In this document: in pieces, positions 22,101 through 32,026 of the stretch | Layout of the letters: every line of letters begins with the position of its first letter | How positions within the stretch are numbered: the first letter of the stretch is position 1 | Origin: Dendrophyllia cribrosa | Lineage: Eukaryota > Cnidaria > Anthozoa > Scleractinia > Dendrophylliidae | Assembly (NCBI GenBank): GCA_024195265.1 | Contig: JAJLRJ010000005.1 | Location: 46,183,515-46,247,514, forward strand | Length of the DNA: 64,000 bases | Direction: 5' to 3' | Position numbers and translations under genes: made by a program | Notes under the pieces: model-generated | Seen by the model: only the letters and a program-made list of their open reading frames with translations | Told to the model about the DNA's origin: nothing | Database searches by the model: none

Positions 22101-22665
22101 GGGTCTCGTCAGCACGGTGTGTAGCAGAAAAAAGATAGAAAAACTAACGCCAATTCTCTACCAAATCGCACGTGGTGATGACTACAGATGAGCTCGAAAA
22201 ACTGGCCTTCATAAAAGCAATTTTTAATGACTACTGATCTCAGTGGGTACCTTTCAAAAAAATTGTTTATACTCGCGTTATTTTAAATTTTCCAACAAAA
22301 TGCAGAATGTTTCATTTTATTGTAATACGTTATTATTCTGTAGGCCCCTGAGAAAGCGTTCCATATCAGAACTGGTAAGGTTTGTTTTAACATTTCGGCA
22401 TTCAAAAGAGCGTGCAGCCATGTACACCATATCAATCAGAAGAATATTGGCTAAAAATTTGTGTCCAGCTTTTTGAAAATTCCAAACCATTTTTTGAGAC
22501 GTGAAGGGTGTGGTGTGAAAATATAAGTTTTCTATTGGCCAACTTGAAGGCGGAAAACAGCAATGAGGATCGATATTATTATTTTCAACTTGTATGTACT
22601 TTACCTGCTGAAATTCCTAGTTGAAAAATGATAACAAATACTTGAAACGCGATCATCGTTTTCAT
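17117..22665 (-). CDS. SVEP1/polydom-like secreted protein: signal, Sushi, HYR, HYR, Sushi
   Basis: Five exons are read on the minus strand: 22665-22605, 21207-21001, 20350-20096, 18685-18431 and 17329-17117. All introns are GT...AG and every internal junction is phase 1, so the modules can be skipped or shuffled without frame change. The encoded order is signal peptide, six-Cys Sushi/CCP, two HYR (hyalin repeat) domains and a second six-Cys Sushi. This equals the Sushi-HYR-HYR-Sushi core of SVEP1 (polydom), an extracellular adhesion protein. No VWA domain precedes it, so it is shorter at the N-terminus than SVEP1. No stop codon was found in frame after exon 5, so at least one 3' exon is missed or lies elsewhere. 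Introns contain a Penelope-like insertion and a MITE. The role is probably extracellular matrix or cell-surface recognition (inference). Confidence 0.75.
18054..18354. mobile_element. MITE in intron of Sushi/HYR gene
   Basis: The left end CCCCGGGGGTACTC is answered by GAGTACCCCTGG at the right. The body is non-coding. The GGGGGTACTC start recalls a MITE type I believe is common in cnidarian genomes; that link is from memory only. It lies between exons 4 and 5. Confidence 0.5.
18431..18685 (-). CDS. Exon 4: second HYR domain
   Basis: 255 nt, identical in length to exon 3. Contains [31 protein letters not shown] and CSFTITL. The usual TATDxxGN is altered to [11 protein letters not shown]. Acceptor TTGTGTACAG and donor GTAAGT; phase 1 at both ends. 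Confidence 0.82.
19064..19133. repeat. (TA)n microsatellite with AACGTT centre
   Basis: Two long TA runs separated by AACGTTTTA; the left run is itself bounded by AACGTT, so the block is strongly self-complementary. It lies at the 3' side of the minus-strand Penelope-like fragment. Confidence 0.95.
19240..19289 (-). ncRNA. Hammerhead ribozyme-like fold (Penelope-associated)
   Basis: On the minus strand the core is in order: CTGATGA (19282-19276), stem II TGCTTC-GTAA-GAAGCA, then GAA, then a very short stem III (ACT...AGT around 19254-19246) ending in TA at 19246-19245, the usual U-H cleavage site. Stem I pairs GTTGC before the core with GCAGT after it (five pairs, two of them G-U). Short-stem-III hammerheads are known from Penelope-like elements, and this one lies about 230 nt downstream of a Penelope-like endonuclease on the same strand. 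One T-T opposition at the base of stem II may lower activity. Confidence 0.6.
19520..19897 (-). pseudogene. Penelope-like GIY-YIG endonuclease fragment (intronic)
   Basis: A 125-aa open segment carries a Cys-rich [15 protein letters not shown] knuckle, NIIYQAEV (GIY strand), [18 protein letters not shown] (YIG strand with catalytic Arg/His region) and a HATELSKYI helix. It lacks the upstream reverse transcriptase and so is a 3' fragment of a Penelope-like element inserted in the intron between HYR exons 3 and 4, in the same orientation as the host gene. It differs clearly from the 2690-3110 relic, so two lineages are present. Confidence 0.78.
20096..20350 (-). CDS. Exon 3: first HYR domain
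   Basis: 255 nt. It begins [12 protein letters not shown] and ends [12 protein letters not shown], with the conserved HYR features: early CP, central VSW, GxHxVxxTATDxAGN and C-x-F near the end. Acceptor TTGATTTAG and donor GTAATC; phase 1 at both ends. Confidence 0.85.
21001..21207 (-). CDS. Exon 2: first Sushi/CCP domain
   Basis: 207 nt, acceptor TTTTCAG at 21214-21208 and donor GTAAGT at 21000. Six cysteines are spaced as DCPKLPP, SRC, KTCGFSC, QFVC and IHKC, with GTWSG before the last Cys, as in Sushi modules of SVEP1-type proteins. Phase 1 at both ends. Confidence 0.82.
22605..22665 (-). CDS. Exon 1 of Sushi/HYR gene: signal peptide
   Basis: ATG at 22665 opens [20 protein letters not shown], a textbook signal sequence ending in a small-residue cleavage site. 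The donor CAG|GTAA follows at 22604, leaving one base over (phase 1), which fits exon 2. The 61-nt exon is too short to be noticed as an open frame. Confidence 0.72.
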
Positions 22666-23236
22666 TATGCCTCTGAGCTCCGCTACTTCATCCAAGTTTT
22701 CAAATCAAATGTTGTAATTTAATGACTAATGTCCCTTGCTTTATACTTTATAGCCGTGCAACTAATTATGCAAACTTGTCAGCTAGAGACATTTAATTCT
22801 TTTGAAAATTTACTTCAGTATTTGATCATCTGCTGAGCAATAATCTTTGAAGATGATTGCTTTTTTATTTTATTTACCGTGCTGTCTCTAGATAATTTAA
22901 ATGTATAATTTTATAATAATTATAATTTTCCCACTTCACGTTAGAGAAGACAAGTTATTGTCCTGTTTTTTTTTTAGTTTAACTTTTAATTCTAAAAAGG
23001 CATCGTTTATTCTTTGTAGCCGATCGAAAAACTTCGATATCAAAATGACAGTTGAATCCAAAGGACTTGAACCACCACTGGGAACATTGGATTAAACTGT
23101 TGTCAGTAATATACTGAATAACGCAAAGCGGGTGGCCTGCAGTGCAGCCGTCCTTTTTGATCACAAGTGCTGAAATTGGTCAGTGTGTGGTCGTCATTTT
23201 GGTTTGCAAAACGTCGGGGTTTGGGAGGTATGAAAA

Positions 23237-23341
23237 GGGGGGGGGGGGGGGGGGGGGGGGGGGTGGGGGGAGAGAAAGAAATAAAACCGCTGTATTTTTC
23301 CTTCCTCTCCCCTCTCCCCTCTCCCCTCTCCCCTCTCCCCT
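23237..23341. repeat. Poly(G) tract and CCCCTCT repeat
   Basis: A 27-base G run (23237-23263) is followed by about five copies of CCCCTCT (23305-23341). The poly(G) is a possible quadruplex former and a likely assembly-length uncertainty. Confidence 0.9.
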
Positions 23342-23629
23342 CACTCCACACCTTTGGTCGCGTCTTTTGACTCGTCTCAGTTCGCGGTTTAACCCAGCGC
23401 TTGTTCGCCCCCAAATATGCTTGTTTTGCAGGCTAGAAAGCGGGATAAAGTGCTTTGAATTGTAACTTTTTAATGGAGAATCTGGAGTTTATCAAAACAA
23501 CTTCGTCCGTTAATGAGTTGTTTTACTCTCGTTACACGTTACTTTGACAATGGCTGCGGCCGCACTAGAGTAGTTAGCCCGGTTATTTCCAATAGGCAAC
23601 TATCAATATATTAAAATTCAACTTGATAG

Positions 23630-23669
<40 letters not shown>

Positions 23670-24362
23670 AGCTGTACCAATGAAGAGTATTTATCAAAGA
23701 ACAATAGATTCTTTTTAAACCGAGTTAGGTTTTTTTAAAGCACCTCGCTAGGCACTGGCTAGGTAGTTTAGTGTAGGTTAATTTTCCCGATCTGTCAATC
23801 ATTTCCGCTTACGCGGTAAATTTTGGCGGCAAAAAATATACCAAAATTTAAAGCACACGTTCAGAGGCATTGTTTTCGCTTATTGAACCTATTGTCTTGT
23901 GCCTTTGCCGTCGTGGTTGCTGCCCAGCGGCTGCTTTTGCAGGCTAATTTTATTTCTCGTTCCCATCAATGTTACAAAAAGAATGAAGTGACAGAGCAAA
24001 CGATAACATGATGCCTCACGTTCAAAGTTCAACCGCTCAGAAAAATAAACTCGGTTATTTTACAGAAATTTGCAGTTTCTTTGTTCCTAAGTAATAAGTT
24101 AAACAAAGAAGCCAAAAAAAAACAAGCACATGTTTTTTAAGCCGCAATTTTTTCGATTTGTTCACACAAAGCAGCAATTAGCAGCGTGAACTTGTAAACT
24201 TGTTAATTAGACACAGTTGATTATAAAGAAAATTTGCTTCAGTATTTGATCATCTGTTTACCAACAAACTTTGTAGGTGATTGTTTTTTTTTTAATGTCC
24301 GTGCTGTTTCTAAATAAAGATATCGTCAATTTTGAAACTTTTGAAGACTGAAAATTAATGAA

Positions 24363-24865
24363 ATGTATTTTATTCTCGGTGTCACTGGTTTCCTATCGAC
24401 CGCGGTTACCATATATAGCAACATCAGCTTATTGCCCTTTGTTTTCAACGTCGTTTTTTTCTCAAAATCTAGTCAGACACTTCATAATGAAACTTTCAAA
24501 TTCTGTATTACTCACGTATCAGTTTTTGTAAGAATTGTAAAAGAATGGAACGACTTACCCGAGTGGGTTGTCGGGGCTGGAAATCTTGCATGTTTTTAAC
24601 GTTCTTTAGGATCATTTTTAAATATCTCATAGTATTTTTCTTTTATTTCTTATTAGTTTTATTCTTATCTGCCCTTTTGTATGTAAATTTCTAACATTAG
24701 ATTTTTAGATTTTTTAATATTTATAGAATATTTTTGAGATTTTTCTTTAGGGAGTTTTTTTACATAGGGCCAACCGCTTAAACTCCCTTTTCCAAAGCAT
24801 TCTTTGTATTTATCTTTGTTTAAATGCTTTGAATAAATGTATGTATATGTATGTGTGTATCACAA
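24363..24865 (+). mobile_element. LINE 3'-end fragment
   Basis: The plus-strand frame ends VRIVKEWNDLPEWVVGAG, the W-N-x-L-P signature found at the C-terminus of many non-LTR reverse transcriptases. About 240 bp of AT-rich 3' UTR and an AATAAATGTATGTATATG tail follow. Only the extreme 3' end remains. Confidence 0.65.
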
Positions 24866-25690
24866 GTAGCAGGCAAAGTTTCAAGAAAATTTATAAGACG
24901 GTGAGTTCGAGTAAATCAAAAATCATTTTTTAAGAAAAAAAACTGAGTCGAGCCTCCTTAATGGCGTGCAGTGGACACATGCTCCGCACAGAAAGCCTAT
25001 TTTGATCGTAATTCTTAGATACTGTTTTGTTACAGTTTATAACCCTCACGCCCTACTTTTAAAATAAAAGGAATTATGAATGGATACTGATACGATAGGC
25101 TCAGTGTGTACCTTCCAAAAATTCGTTTTTACTCGTTATCTGGATTAAATTATTGTCAGTAATATCGTAAAGCGGGATAACTTTTGACTTGAGAACCTTG
25201 AGTTTTTCCAAACAATTTCGCCAGTTTATAATGAGTTGTTTTAGGCTCGTTACATGTTGCTTTGACAATTTTGGAAAACTACTGCGGCTCACTTTGTTAA
25301 CGGCGTATTGTTAAGGTGTGAAAATTTGTCTTTTTATCGGGGAGTTATTTTCAGTTTCTTTGTTTCTTAGTTATAAGTTAAACAAAAAAAAAGTAGCAAG
25401 CACTTGTTTTGTTCAGAATGCAAATGTTCGATTTATTCAGAATGCAAATGTACATTTTCTTCACTTTGTGTTTTGATAGTCAGGATCCGTTGTTAACTTA
25501 ACAGCTGCACTGAGCACAAACAGCAATTAGCAGCGTGAACTTGTGAACTTGTTAACTAGACACAGTTAATTATTATGAAAATCTGCTGCAGTATTTGATC
25601 ATCTGTCAGACCAAGAAACTTTGTAGATGAATTTTTGTTTATGTTAATGACCGTGCCGTTTCTATATTTCTGTTAATTACCCGTATTATT

Positions 25691-26886
25691 AAGGCGCCCA
25701 GTTTGTGAGCTGGCATCACGACCAAAGAAACCCTAACTGATTATCACAAAGACCGTTTTACTTGAGTATCCATGACAACAACGGTCTTGCCTTTTTGTCA
25801 CCATGTATTTTCCTTTAGCTTCGCTGAGTATTGTGATGCGGTTGAGCTATAAATTAAAGTTGTACGCAGCAAATGAAAGCTTCGGAGCAGCACTTTCATT
25901 TGACATCGTTTCTTAAAATCGCTTTTTTTCCTTAATCTTGGTTCGATCTTGGGTTCTTTTGGAACTGAAAGAGATAATTTTAACAATATATTTGTTACCA
26001 ACTATAAAGGAAAATCACGATTTTAGTCATCTTGTTTAATTCATTTCGTTGCCTACCATAACGAGGGTTTCTTCCAGGCGGTGTTCATACCGAGTATTTT
26101 GCAAAGCTTGTTTGTAACATTTTTGTTCGAAATTTTTTCATCTGCAGGTTCATAACGAATTCAAGTAATATATCAAATACGAGGAGGAGTCATCAGGATT
26201 TCCAAACACCGAAAAGTGGGTTGAAACTGAACGAGCTGGAGCCGATTTTTTTAGCCGACTTCGAGGTGTTCGTATACCTGATGAAACACTCTTTCGAGTG
26301 TTTGATATAAAGTGTTTCGATAAAGGTTTGGGGCGACTATGTGGGAAGAGGGAAAGGACGCCTGCAATTGAGACCCCCATTTGTTTATTTCAAAGAGCTG
26401 CGTGGTATCGCGTGGTATCTGGCGGCCGCAAAATTCGCGCAGGGCGGTTAACATAGTAAATTCCCGGATGAAGTTATCCATGCGTAAACAGTACGAGCCA
26501 GTTTCTGATTGGTGAACGTATCGACAATTGACGTAATTCGAATAGAAAGAAATCGGTAGGCGTAATGCGAATAGCCCGGTTCTTAGAATAGGCGTTCCTT
26601 CCCTTCTTTCCCTCTCGTTTTTCGCGCCCTCCTCCCCCCCCCCCCCCCCCCCCCCCCACCCCCCCCCCCCCCCCCCCCCCACCCCCCCCCCCCTCCCCCT
26701 CGCCGTTTACGCCTGCCACGCAGGCTAGCTCCACGGCAAAAAATCAGCCCATTGACGTAAGCCAGCTTTGCCTTCAGTGACGTCTGGCTCGAGCATTTTA
26801 TCTCTACATATAGATGCGGCAAAACCGAACCAGTAATTTTTACTTATCACGCGTTGTGTGTATCTCTGCATTCAAATGTTTCTACT
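25691..26886. other. Intergenic with long poly(C)
   Basis: No gene recognised. 26633-26698 is almost pure C with two A interruptions and a T, preceded by a CT-rich stretch. Open frames here are G/C-run artefacts. Confidence 0.5.
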
Positions 26887-27019
26887 TGATCTGCATTTCA
26901 CGCGCCTTTCGGAATGTGTATTCAGTTGACTACTTCTTCAATAGTGCAAATAAACAGTCAAGTGTTAAAGTCCGGGCTGGTCTTCCCTTATTGCCGTTTC
27001 GATCGCTAACGGCGTAACA
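26887..27019 (+). repeat. 5' LTR of BEL/Pao element, internally deleted
   Basis: 133 bp. Compared with the 369-bp 3' LTR it lacks about 265 bp (the equivalent of 32065-32329), with the junction at a TTCA microhomology. It gains about 26 bp (TCCGGGCTGG...) near its end. It keeps AATAAA but not the TATA box. Confidence 0.85.
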
Positions 27020-27116
27020 GTCAAATTTTGTTATCGAAGATTGGCCGAGTCGCGTGGTATTGACAACCGTCCAACCGTCAAACTTCGCATCGCAAGTGGA
27101 GTCGTTCCCTCAACAT

Positions 27117-27185
27117 ACGCCGAAATCTACATCAAGATTACGTCGAAATCTTCATCACGATTACGCCGAAATCTTCACCAGGATT
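27117..27185 (+). repeat. 23-bp tandem triplication in retroelement leader
   Basis: Three consecutive units of the type ACG(C/T)CGAAATCTNCATCA(A/C)GATT between the 5' LTR and the gag start. Confidence 0.85.
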
Positions 27186-27215
27186 ACGTCAAGCGATGAA
27201 CTGAATTCCGTGCAA

Positions 27216-30200
27216 ATGCCGCCTAAAGAAAACGTCAAAAGGCGAAAATTGATGGTTCAATTGCTGTCTGACATAAACAATCTCAAGTCAGTCAAACGAG
27301 ATTCCAAGTCCTTCACACAATTTGCCACAACAATATCTTGCTATGTAAACGATATGGAAGCTAATGGGTTCCCTGTGCTAGAGTCCTCTGAAGCACCATT
27401 CTTCATGTCTCAGCTTCTGTCTAAGCTTGATCCAAACGACAACTCAGACTTTGGTAGAGAGATGAATCGGGAGGGAAAAGAAGAAACCGTTAGCAACCTC
27501 ATCACCTGGTTACATCAGGAAGCCAGCATTCGTTCTCGAGGCAAAAGTAGTACCAACCTTGAGGAAAGACAGAATGAACTAAGTCGCCGAGACAAGGGAT
27601 CCAAAAAGTCAGACAATAACGCCGCGAGTGGTGAAGAAGCTGATGATGACACATGTCCACTTGGCTGCAAAACCAAACATCATCTCGCTGCCTGTCCAAC
27701 GTACCATAATGCATCTGTCAACCAAAGGTGGGAGATCGTTAAGCAACATTGGCGATGTCGCAAGTGTCTTAGAACGCATCACACAAGCGATTGCAAGAAG
27801 CCAGACGGTTCAACCTGCGACAAATGCAGAAAAAATCACCATCGGTCTTTACACAATGAAAAGACTACTGGCGAAACAAACACAAGCTTAAATCCTAAAG
27901 CAGCTCCGTTCCAAAGTCAAGTCCAAGGCCCCTCAACTATGGCTCCGGCTAGTGGCAACGTCCAAGGTAACGCTGTGAGTCAAGAAAGGAAGTTAAAACC
28001 CGTCACTGGACTGTGCCCAGTTCAAAAGGTTAAAGCAATGGACAGACATTGGAACTTTGTCGGGATTCTTGCAATGTTAGACTCTGGGTCTAACACCAGC
28101 CTGCTCTCCAAACCTGCAGCTAAACGACTTGGCTCAAATGGATCAGCAACTGAACTTACTATGAATCTGGCTGGAGGAAGGAAGAAGAGTGAATCTTCCC
28201 AAATAATCGATATCACGATTGCCTCGCCTACAGATGAAGATATTACGAAGACCATTCAAGTGTACACTGTAGCAAAGCCTTGCAGCAACGCAAAAATGAT
28301 TTCTAAAGATTCAGTTGGACAATACACTCATCTGAAGAACATTTCTGATAAATTGCATCTTTCGGGCGGAGCCATTGATCTCCTCATTGGCACAGACCTC
28401 GTAGAAGCCTTCCTTGATATCCACACAATGTCCGGAGAACCAGGAGAACCCATTGCAAAACGAAACTGCTTTGGATGGTATGTCCTGGGACAGTTCGAGT
28501 CAAACAACTCAAGCATATCAGAAATTCAGTCAGTAGAAGTCGGAACAGTAAGCGTTGTGGAGGATATTAAGCTCCTTCAGCAAGACCTCCTTGGTGTCAA
28601 ACCAACTGAACTGTGTGCATGCAGCGATAACTTGATCCGTGAAAGCAAGTTTGTGAAGTCTTTAGCAGCCTCGACTGCGTTAGTTGACGGTAGAATCCAA
28701 GTCAAGATGCCCTGGAAGGAAAGTGGACCTCCCAAACAAAGCAATTACGACATTGCTCTGAAGCAGCTGCTGTCTGCTGAAACATCGTTCGCGAAAAAAG
28801 GTTGTTTCAAAGTCGTTGACGAGGAAGTCCAAAAGCTATTGGATGAAGACTTTGTGACTAAAGTTCCACCTGAACAAGTTGACCATGAAAAGCCTGAATG
28901 GTACCTTCCTTTGCAAGCCGTGTTTACACCAGAGAGAACTACGCAAGTTCGACTCGTCTTTGACTCGTCATCCAAAGGTCACGATGGTTTGTCCCTCAAA
29001 GACTGTCTCGAGAAAGGACCTAACTTCATCAATAGTCTTCTTGATGTATTGGCAGCATGGCGATGGGAGGAGGTGGCTTACACTGGGGACGTGCGCAAAA
29101 TGTTCAACCAAATCTTGGTGCACCCAGACGATCAAGTCTATCACAGGTTCCTGTGGAGGAGTAAGCCAAGCGATCCACCAACTGTGTACCAATGGCTTAG
29201 GCTGAACTTTGGCGATAAACCTGCCCCTGACATTGCAACTAACGCCATCAACACGCTCGCAAAGTTATCTCAAGCAGAGTTCCCGGAAGCGGCGAAAGAA
29301 CTTCAAGACCATGTGTACGTGGACGATGTCGGCGGATCTAGAGCAAGTGCAACAACAGCAAAACAACTCACCAAAGACATTGACACTATTCTCGGAAAAG
29401 GACACTTCCAGATCAAAACCTGGCATTCAAATGAAGCAGAAATCGACCAATCTAACGATCACAAGTTCACAGATCTACTTGGCCTGAGATGGGATAAACA
29501 GACAGACAAGTTTACCCTGAAAAAGAACGACCTCGACCAGCTTGGTGTCCTGACAAAGAGACGTTGCCTAGGTCTTGTTGGCCAATTATGGGACCCTATC
29601 GGTCTCGTGTTGCCCGTAGCGATCAAGTTCAGAATTGATCTACAAGAATTGTGGACTTCAGGCTACAACTGGGACGAGATCCTACCAGTGAGCATCCAGA
29701 ACCAGTGGGTGGAGAATGCACTAACCATGAATCACCTCTTGGCATTTGAATTCGATCGAAAACTGAAACCATGTCATGCAGTTGGTGTACCACAAGTGCA
29801 TGGATTCTGTGACGGAGGCGAAAAAGCCTATGGTGCAGTCATTTTCCTCCGATGGGAGCTAACGAATGGTAGTTTCAAGTGCGTCCCTATCCTTATCAAG
29901 TCCTTCGTTGCTCCGTTAAAGAAGAAGACGATCCCAAGATTGGAGCTCATGGGTTGTTTAACACTCGCAAGAATGTACGATACTTGCAGAACATCATTGC
30001 AGTTTGTGAACATCCAAGAGTGCAAGAAAGTCTTCTGGGTGGATTCTTCAACAGTACTGTCTTGGATAAGAATCCCACCGCGAAAATTTAAACCCTTTGT
30101 TTCAGCAAGAGTAGCCGAGATACAAGAAACTGTCGGTGTGGAAGACTTCCGCTACATAAGATCAAAGAGTAATCCAGCTGACACTCTTACCAGAGGAACC

Positions 30201-31034
30201 GAGCCATCGCAACTTACAGGTTGGCTAGATGGACCCACGTTCCTGCAATTGCCCGAAACCAAATGGCCCAGTTTTCAACTCGATGACCAAAGCATTCAAA
30301 GTGAAGTCTTAAAGGAAATGAAGACAACTGAGAAAGCTAACGTGTCCGTGGAACACAAAGCAGCCACATGTACATCAGCAGTCAACGCCATGCCAGAACA
30401 AATCAAGAAAGAAGACACATGTAACCCTATTCTTCAACAGTTGCTGAAGACCTGTTCAACATTTCCAAAATTAAGGAGAACTCTTGCTTACGTACGCCGT
30501 TTCCCTGAGAACGCAAGAAAGAAGAATAGAAATACAGGCCCTATCACCGTCGAAGAATTGAAAGAATCTGAGAATTTTCTCTTCAAGTGGTGTCAACGTG
30601 ACTTAGATCCTTCCGTTATCGACAAGAAGTTGATTCCGAAGATGGACGAAAACGGTCTACTCCGAGCTCACGGAAGACTGGAAGATGCCACGACACTACC
30701 ACAAGAATTGAGAAACCCAGTAATCCTGCCACGTGATCATCCTCTTGTCAAGTTACTACTGCGTCACCTACACAACAAGCGTAGTCACTGTGGATACAAA
30801 AGCTTAATACATGAGGCCAGAAGAAAGTATTGGATCGTAGGAGTCCGAAGCATGGCCAAAGCTCTCACCGCAAAGTGTATCACTTGCAGAAAACTTCGCA
30901 AGAAACCTCTTGACCAGCTTATGGGACAGATCCCGTCTCGTCTCTACGAGTGGCAGCAGGTTTCCCCCCTTTCTCCAACACCGCCATTGACATGTTTGGA
31001 CCCGTGCATATTAAACTCAATCGGAAGACACTGA
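27216..31034 (+). CDS. BEL/Pao Gag-Pol polyprotein, ends early by frameshift
   Basis: About 1272 aa from the first good in-frame ATG (27216); upstream frame extensions have no ATG. Visible domains: a short Gag region resembling DUF1759 (1-115; shorter than usual at the N-terminus), Cys/His knuckles (about 147-163 and 181-214), an aspartic protease with LDSGSNT (about 288), reverse transcriptase with the YVDD active site (about 701), RNase H with FCDGG (about 864) and DSSTVLSW (about 943), and the integrase H2C2 zinc-binding module HLHNKRSH...CITC (about 1184-1224). The frame is then lost near 30944 and runs 30 more codons of unrelated residues to a stop. The product would make RNA-to-DNA synthesis proteins but lack the integrase core. 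Confidence 0.92.
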   Translation: MPPKENVKRRKLMVQLLSDINNLKSVKRDSKSFTQFATTISCYVNDMEANGFPVLESSEAPFFMSQLLSKLDPNDNSDFGREMNREGKEETVSNLITWLHQEASIRSRGKSSTNLEERQNELSRRDKGSKKSDNNAASGEEADDDTCPLGCKTKHHLAACPTYHNASVNQRWEIVKQHWRCRKCLRTHHTSDCKKPDGSTCDKCRKNHHRSLHNEKTTGETNTSLNPKAAPFQSQVQGPSTMAPASGNVQGNAVSQERKLKPVTGLCPVQKVKAMDRHWNFVGILAMLDSGSNTSLLSKPAAKRLGSNGSATELTMNLAGGRKKSESSQIIDITIASPTDEDITKTIQVYTVAKPCSNAKMISKDSVGQYTHLKNISDKLHLSGGAIDLLIGTDLVEAFLDIHTMSGEPGEPIAKRNCFGWYVLGQFESNNSSISEIQSVEVGTVSVVEDIKLLQQDLLGVKPTELCACSDNLIRESKFVKSLAASTALVDGRIQVKMPWKESGPPKQSNYDIALKQLLSAETSFAKKGCFKVVDEEVQKLLDEDFVTKVPPEQVDHEKPEWYLPLQAVFTPERTTQVRLVFDSSSKGHDGLSLKDCLEKGPNFINSLLDVLAAWRWEEVAYTGDVRKMFNQILVHPDDQVYHRFLWRSKPSDPPTVYQWLRLNFGDKPAPDIATNAINTLAKLSQAEFPEAAKELQDHVYVDDVGGSRASATTAKQLTKDIDTILGKGHFQIKTWHSNEAEIDQSNDHKFTDLLGLRWDKQTDKFTLKKNDLDQLGVLTKRRCLGLVGQLWDPIGLVLPVAIKFRIDLQELWTSGYNWDEILPVSIQNQWVENALTMNHLLAFEFDRKLKPCHAVGVPQVHGFCDGGEKAYGAVIFLRWELTNGSFKCVPILIKSFVAPLKKKTIPRLELMGCLTLARMYDTCRTSLQFVNIQECKKVFWVDSSTVLSWIRIPPRKFKPFVSARVAEIQETVGVEDFRYIRSKSNPADTLTRGTEPSQLTGWLDGPTFLQLPETKWPSFQLDDQSIQSEVLKEMKTTEKANVSVEHKAATCTSAVNAMPEQIKKEDTCNPILQQLLKTCSTFPKLRRTLAYVRRFPENARKKNRNTGPITVEELKESENFLFKWCQRDLDPSVIDKKLIPKMDENGLLRAHGRLEDATTLPQELRNPVILPRDHPLVKLLLRHLHNKRSHCGYKSLIHEARRKYWIVGVRSMAKALTAKCITCRKLRKKPLDQLMGQIPSRLYEWQQVSPLSPTPPLTCLDPCILNSIGRH
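30935..30944 (+). other. 5-bp tandem duplication at the pol frameshift
   Basis: GTCTC occurs twice back to back exactly where the gag-pol frame and the integrase frame part company. A one-unit gain is the simplest explanation for the break. Confidence 0.7.
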
Positions 31035-31891
31035 AAGAAGCTCAAGTAGTTATTTTCACCTGCATGACAACAAGGGCAGTTCACCTGGAGCTGGTCACCG
31101 ACAAAACGTCCGATGCCTTCTTGATGGCTTTTCGCCGTTTCGCGAGCCTGCGCGGCCACCCCAACGTTCGTTGGTCCGACTGTGGAACGAACTTTGTTGG
31201 TGCGCAAAGTTACCTAAACGAAATTATGCTAAACTGGAACATGCCCAAAATTCAAAGTGTTTTTTCTGAAGACTTCTCATGTGACTTCAAATGGCAACGG
31301 AACATCCCTCACGCAAGTCATCAGAACGGAGTCGTGGAAACCCTCATCAAGTCTGTTAGACAGAGCCTCAATGCTACGTGCAAGGATCGACCTTTCACCG
31401 AAGAGCAATGGAGAACATTTCTCGCGGAAACAACCTATGTAATCAACGGCCGTCCGCTTTATCCAAGTTCCAACAACATCTGGGAAAGCCCGCCTATCTC
31501 ACCCAACGATATTCTCATTGGTCATCATCTTCCACCTCCTCAACCAGAACCTGAAGAAAGGATCAACCCGAGGCATCTTCTGAGAAGCACGCAAGACCGA
31601 GTCAATGAATTCTGGAAGTGCTGGATGCGATACTTTGCACCAAATCTGTTACCCAGAAACAAGTGGTTACGCACAAGAGAAAATGTTCAAGTTGATGATC
31701 TAGTTTTGGAGTTAGACCCGAATCACAAAAGGTCAAAGTGGAAGCTGGCGCGTGTCATTGTCACCTATCCAGGAAATGATGGACTAGTGAGGAAAGCAAG
31801 GATAAAGACTCAAGATGGAGAATACGACAGACCAATCCACAAATTGTGTCTTGTTGCAACAAAACAGGAACTGAATGCAGAACTTTCCTAA
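30950..31891 (+). CDS. BEL/Pao integrase core and C-terminal domain (displaced frame)
   Basis: About 313 aa, open from near 30920 but without an ATG at its start, so it is a continuation of pol and not an independent gene. Catalytic Asp in AIDMFGP and second Asp in SDCGTNF, with the Glu in QNGVVETLIK, form the D,D-E triad. The C-terminus (NKWLRTRENVQVDDLVLE...KWKLARV) is the DUF5641-type domain of BEL/Pao integrases. It is needed for insertion of the DNA copy. As it stands it would only be made if the ribosome changed frame. Confidence 0.88.
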   Translation: MAAGFPPFSNTAIDMFGPVHIKLNRKTLKEAQVVIFTCMTTRAVHLELVTDKTSDAFLMAFRRFASLRGHPNVRWSDCGTNFVGAQSYLNEIMLNWNMPKIQSVFSEDFSCDFKWQRNIPHASHQNGVVETLIKSVRQSLNATCKDRPFTEEQWRTFLAETTYVINGRPLYPSSNNIWESPPISPNDILIGHHLPPPQPEPEERINPRHLLRSTQDRVNEFWKCWMRYFAPNLLPRNKWLRTRENVQVDDLVLELDPNHKRSKWKLARVIVTYPGNDGLVRKARIKTQDGEYDRPIHKLCLVATKQELNAELS

Positions 31892-32026
31892 ATCTTGCTA
31901 GAACACAGAAGTGATAGACATTGTGCTATTTTCTGACATTTCTTACAACTGAACGCTGTAACATTTATTATAGTCGTTACTCAATTAGAAATAGTTAAAC
32001 ATATCTAATTTCCGTACTGGGCGGAG

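Larger units (their letters stand above)
22240..25690. repeat. Diverged duplications of the gene's 5' region
   Basis: Segments recur in the same order. A TACCTT(T/C)CAAAAA-ATT block is at 22247 and 25110. A TAATGAGTTGTTTTA...GCTCGTTAC...CTTTGACAAT block is at 23510 and 25228. A CAGCAATTAGCAGCGTGAAC...CAGTATTTGATCATCTG block is at 24172 and 25527, with a shorter copy at 22770. Three partial copies of about 0.6-1.2 kb can thus be traced around the first exon. No second signal-peptide exon was seen in the other copies. Confidence 0.6.

Noticed and set aside
26474..26822. Gly-rich open frames on the minus strand
   Set aside because: Created by the long poly(C) tract at 26633-26698; no conserved residues outside the run.
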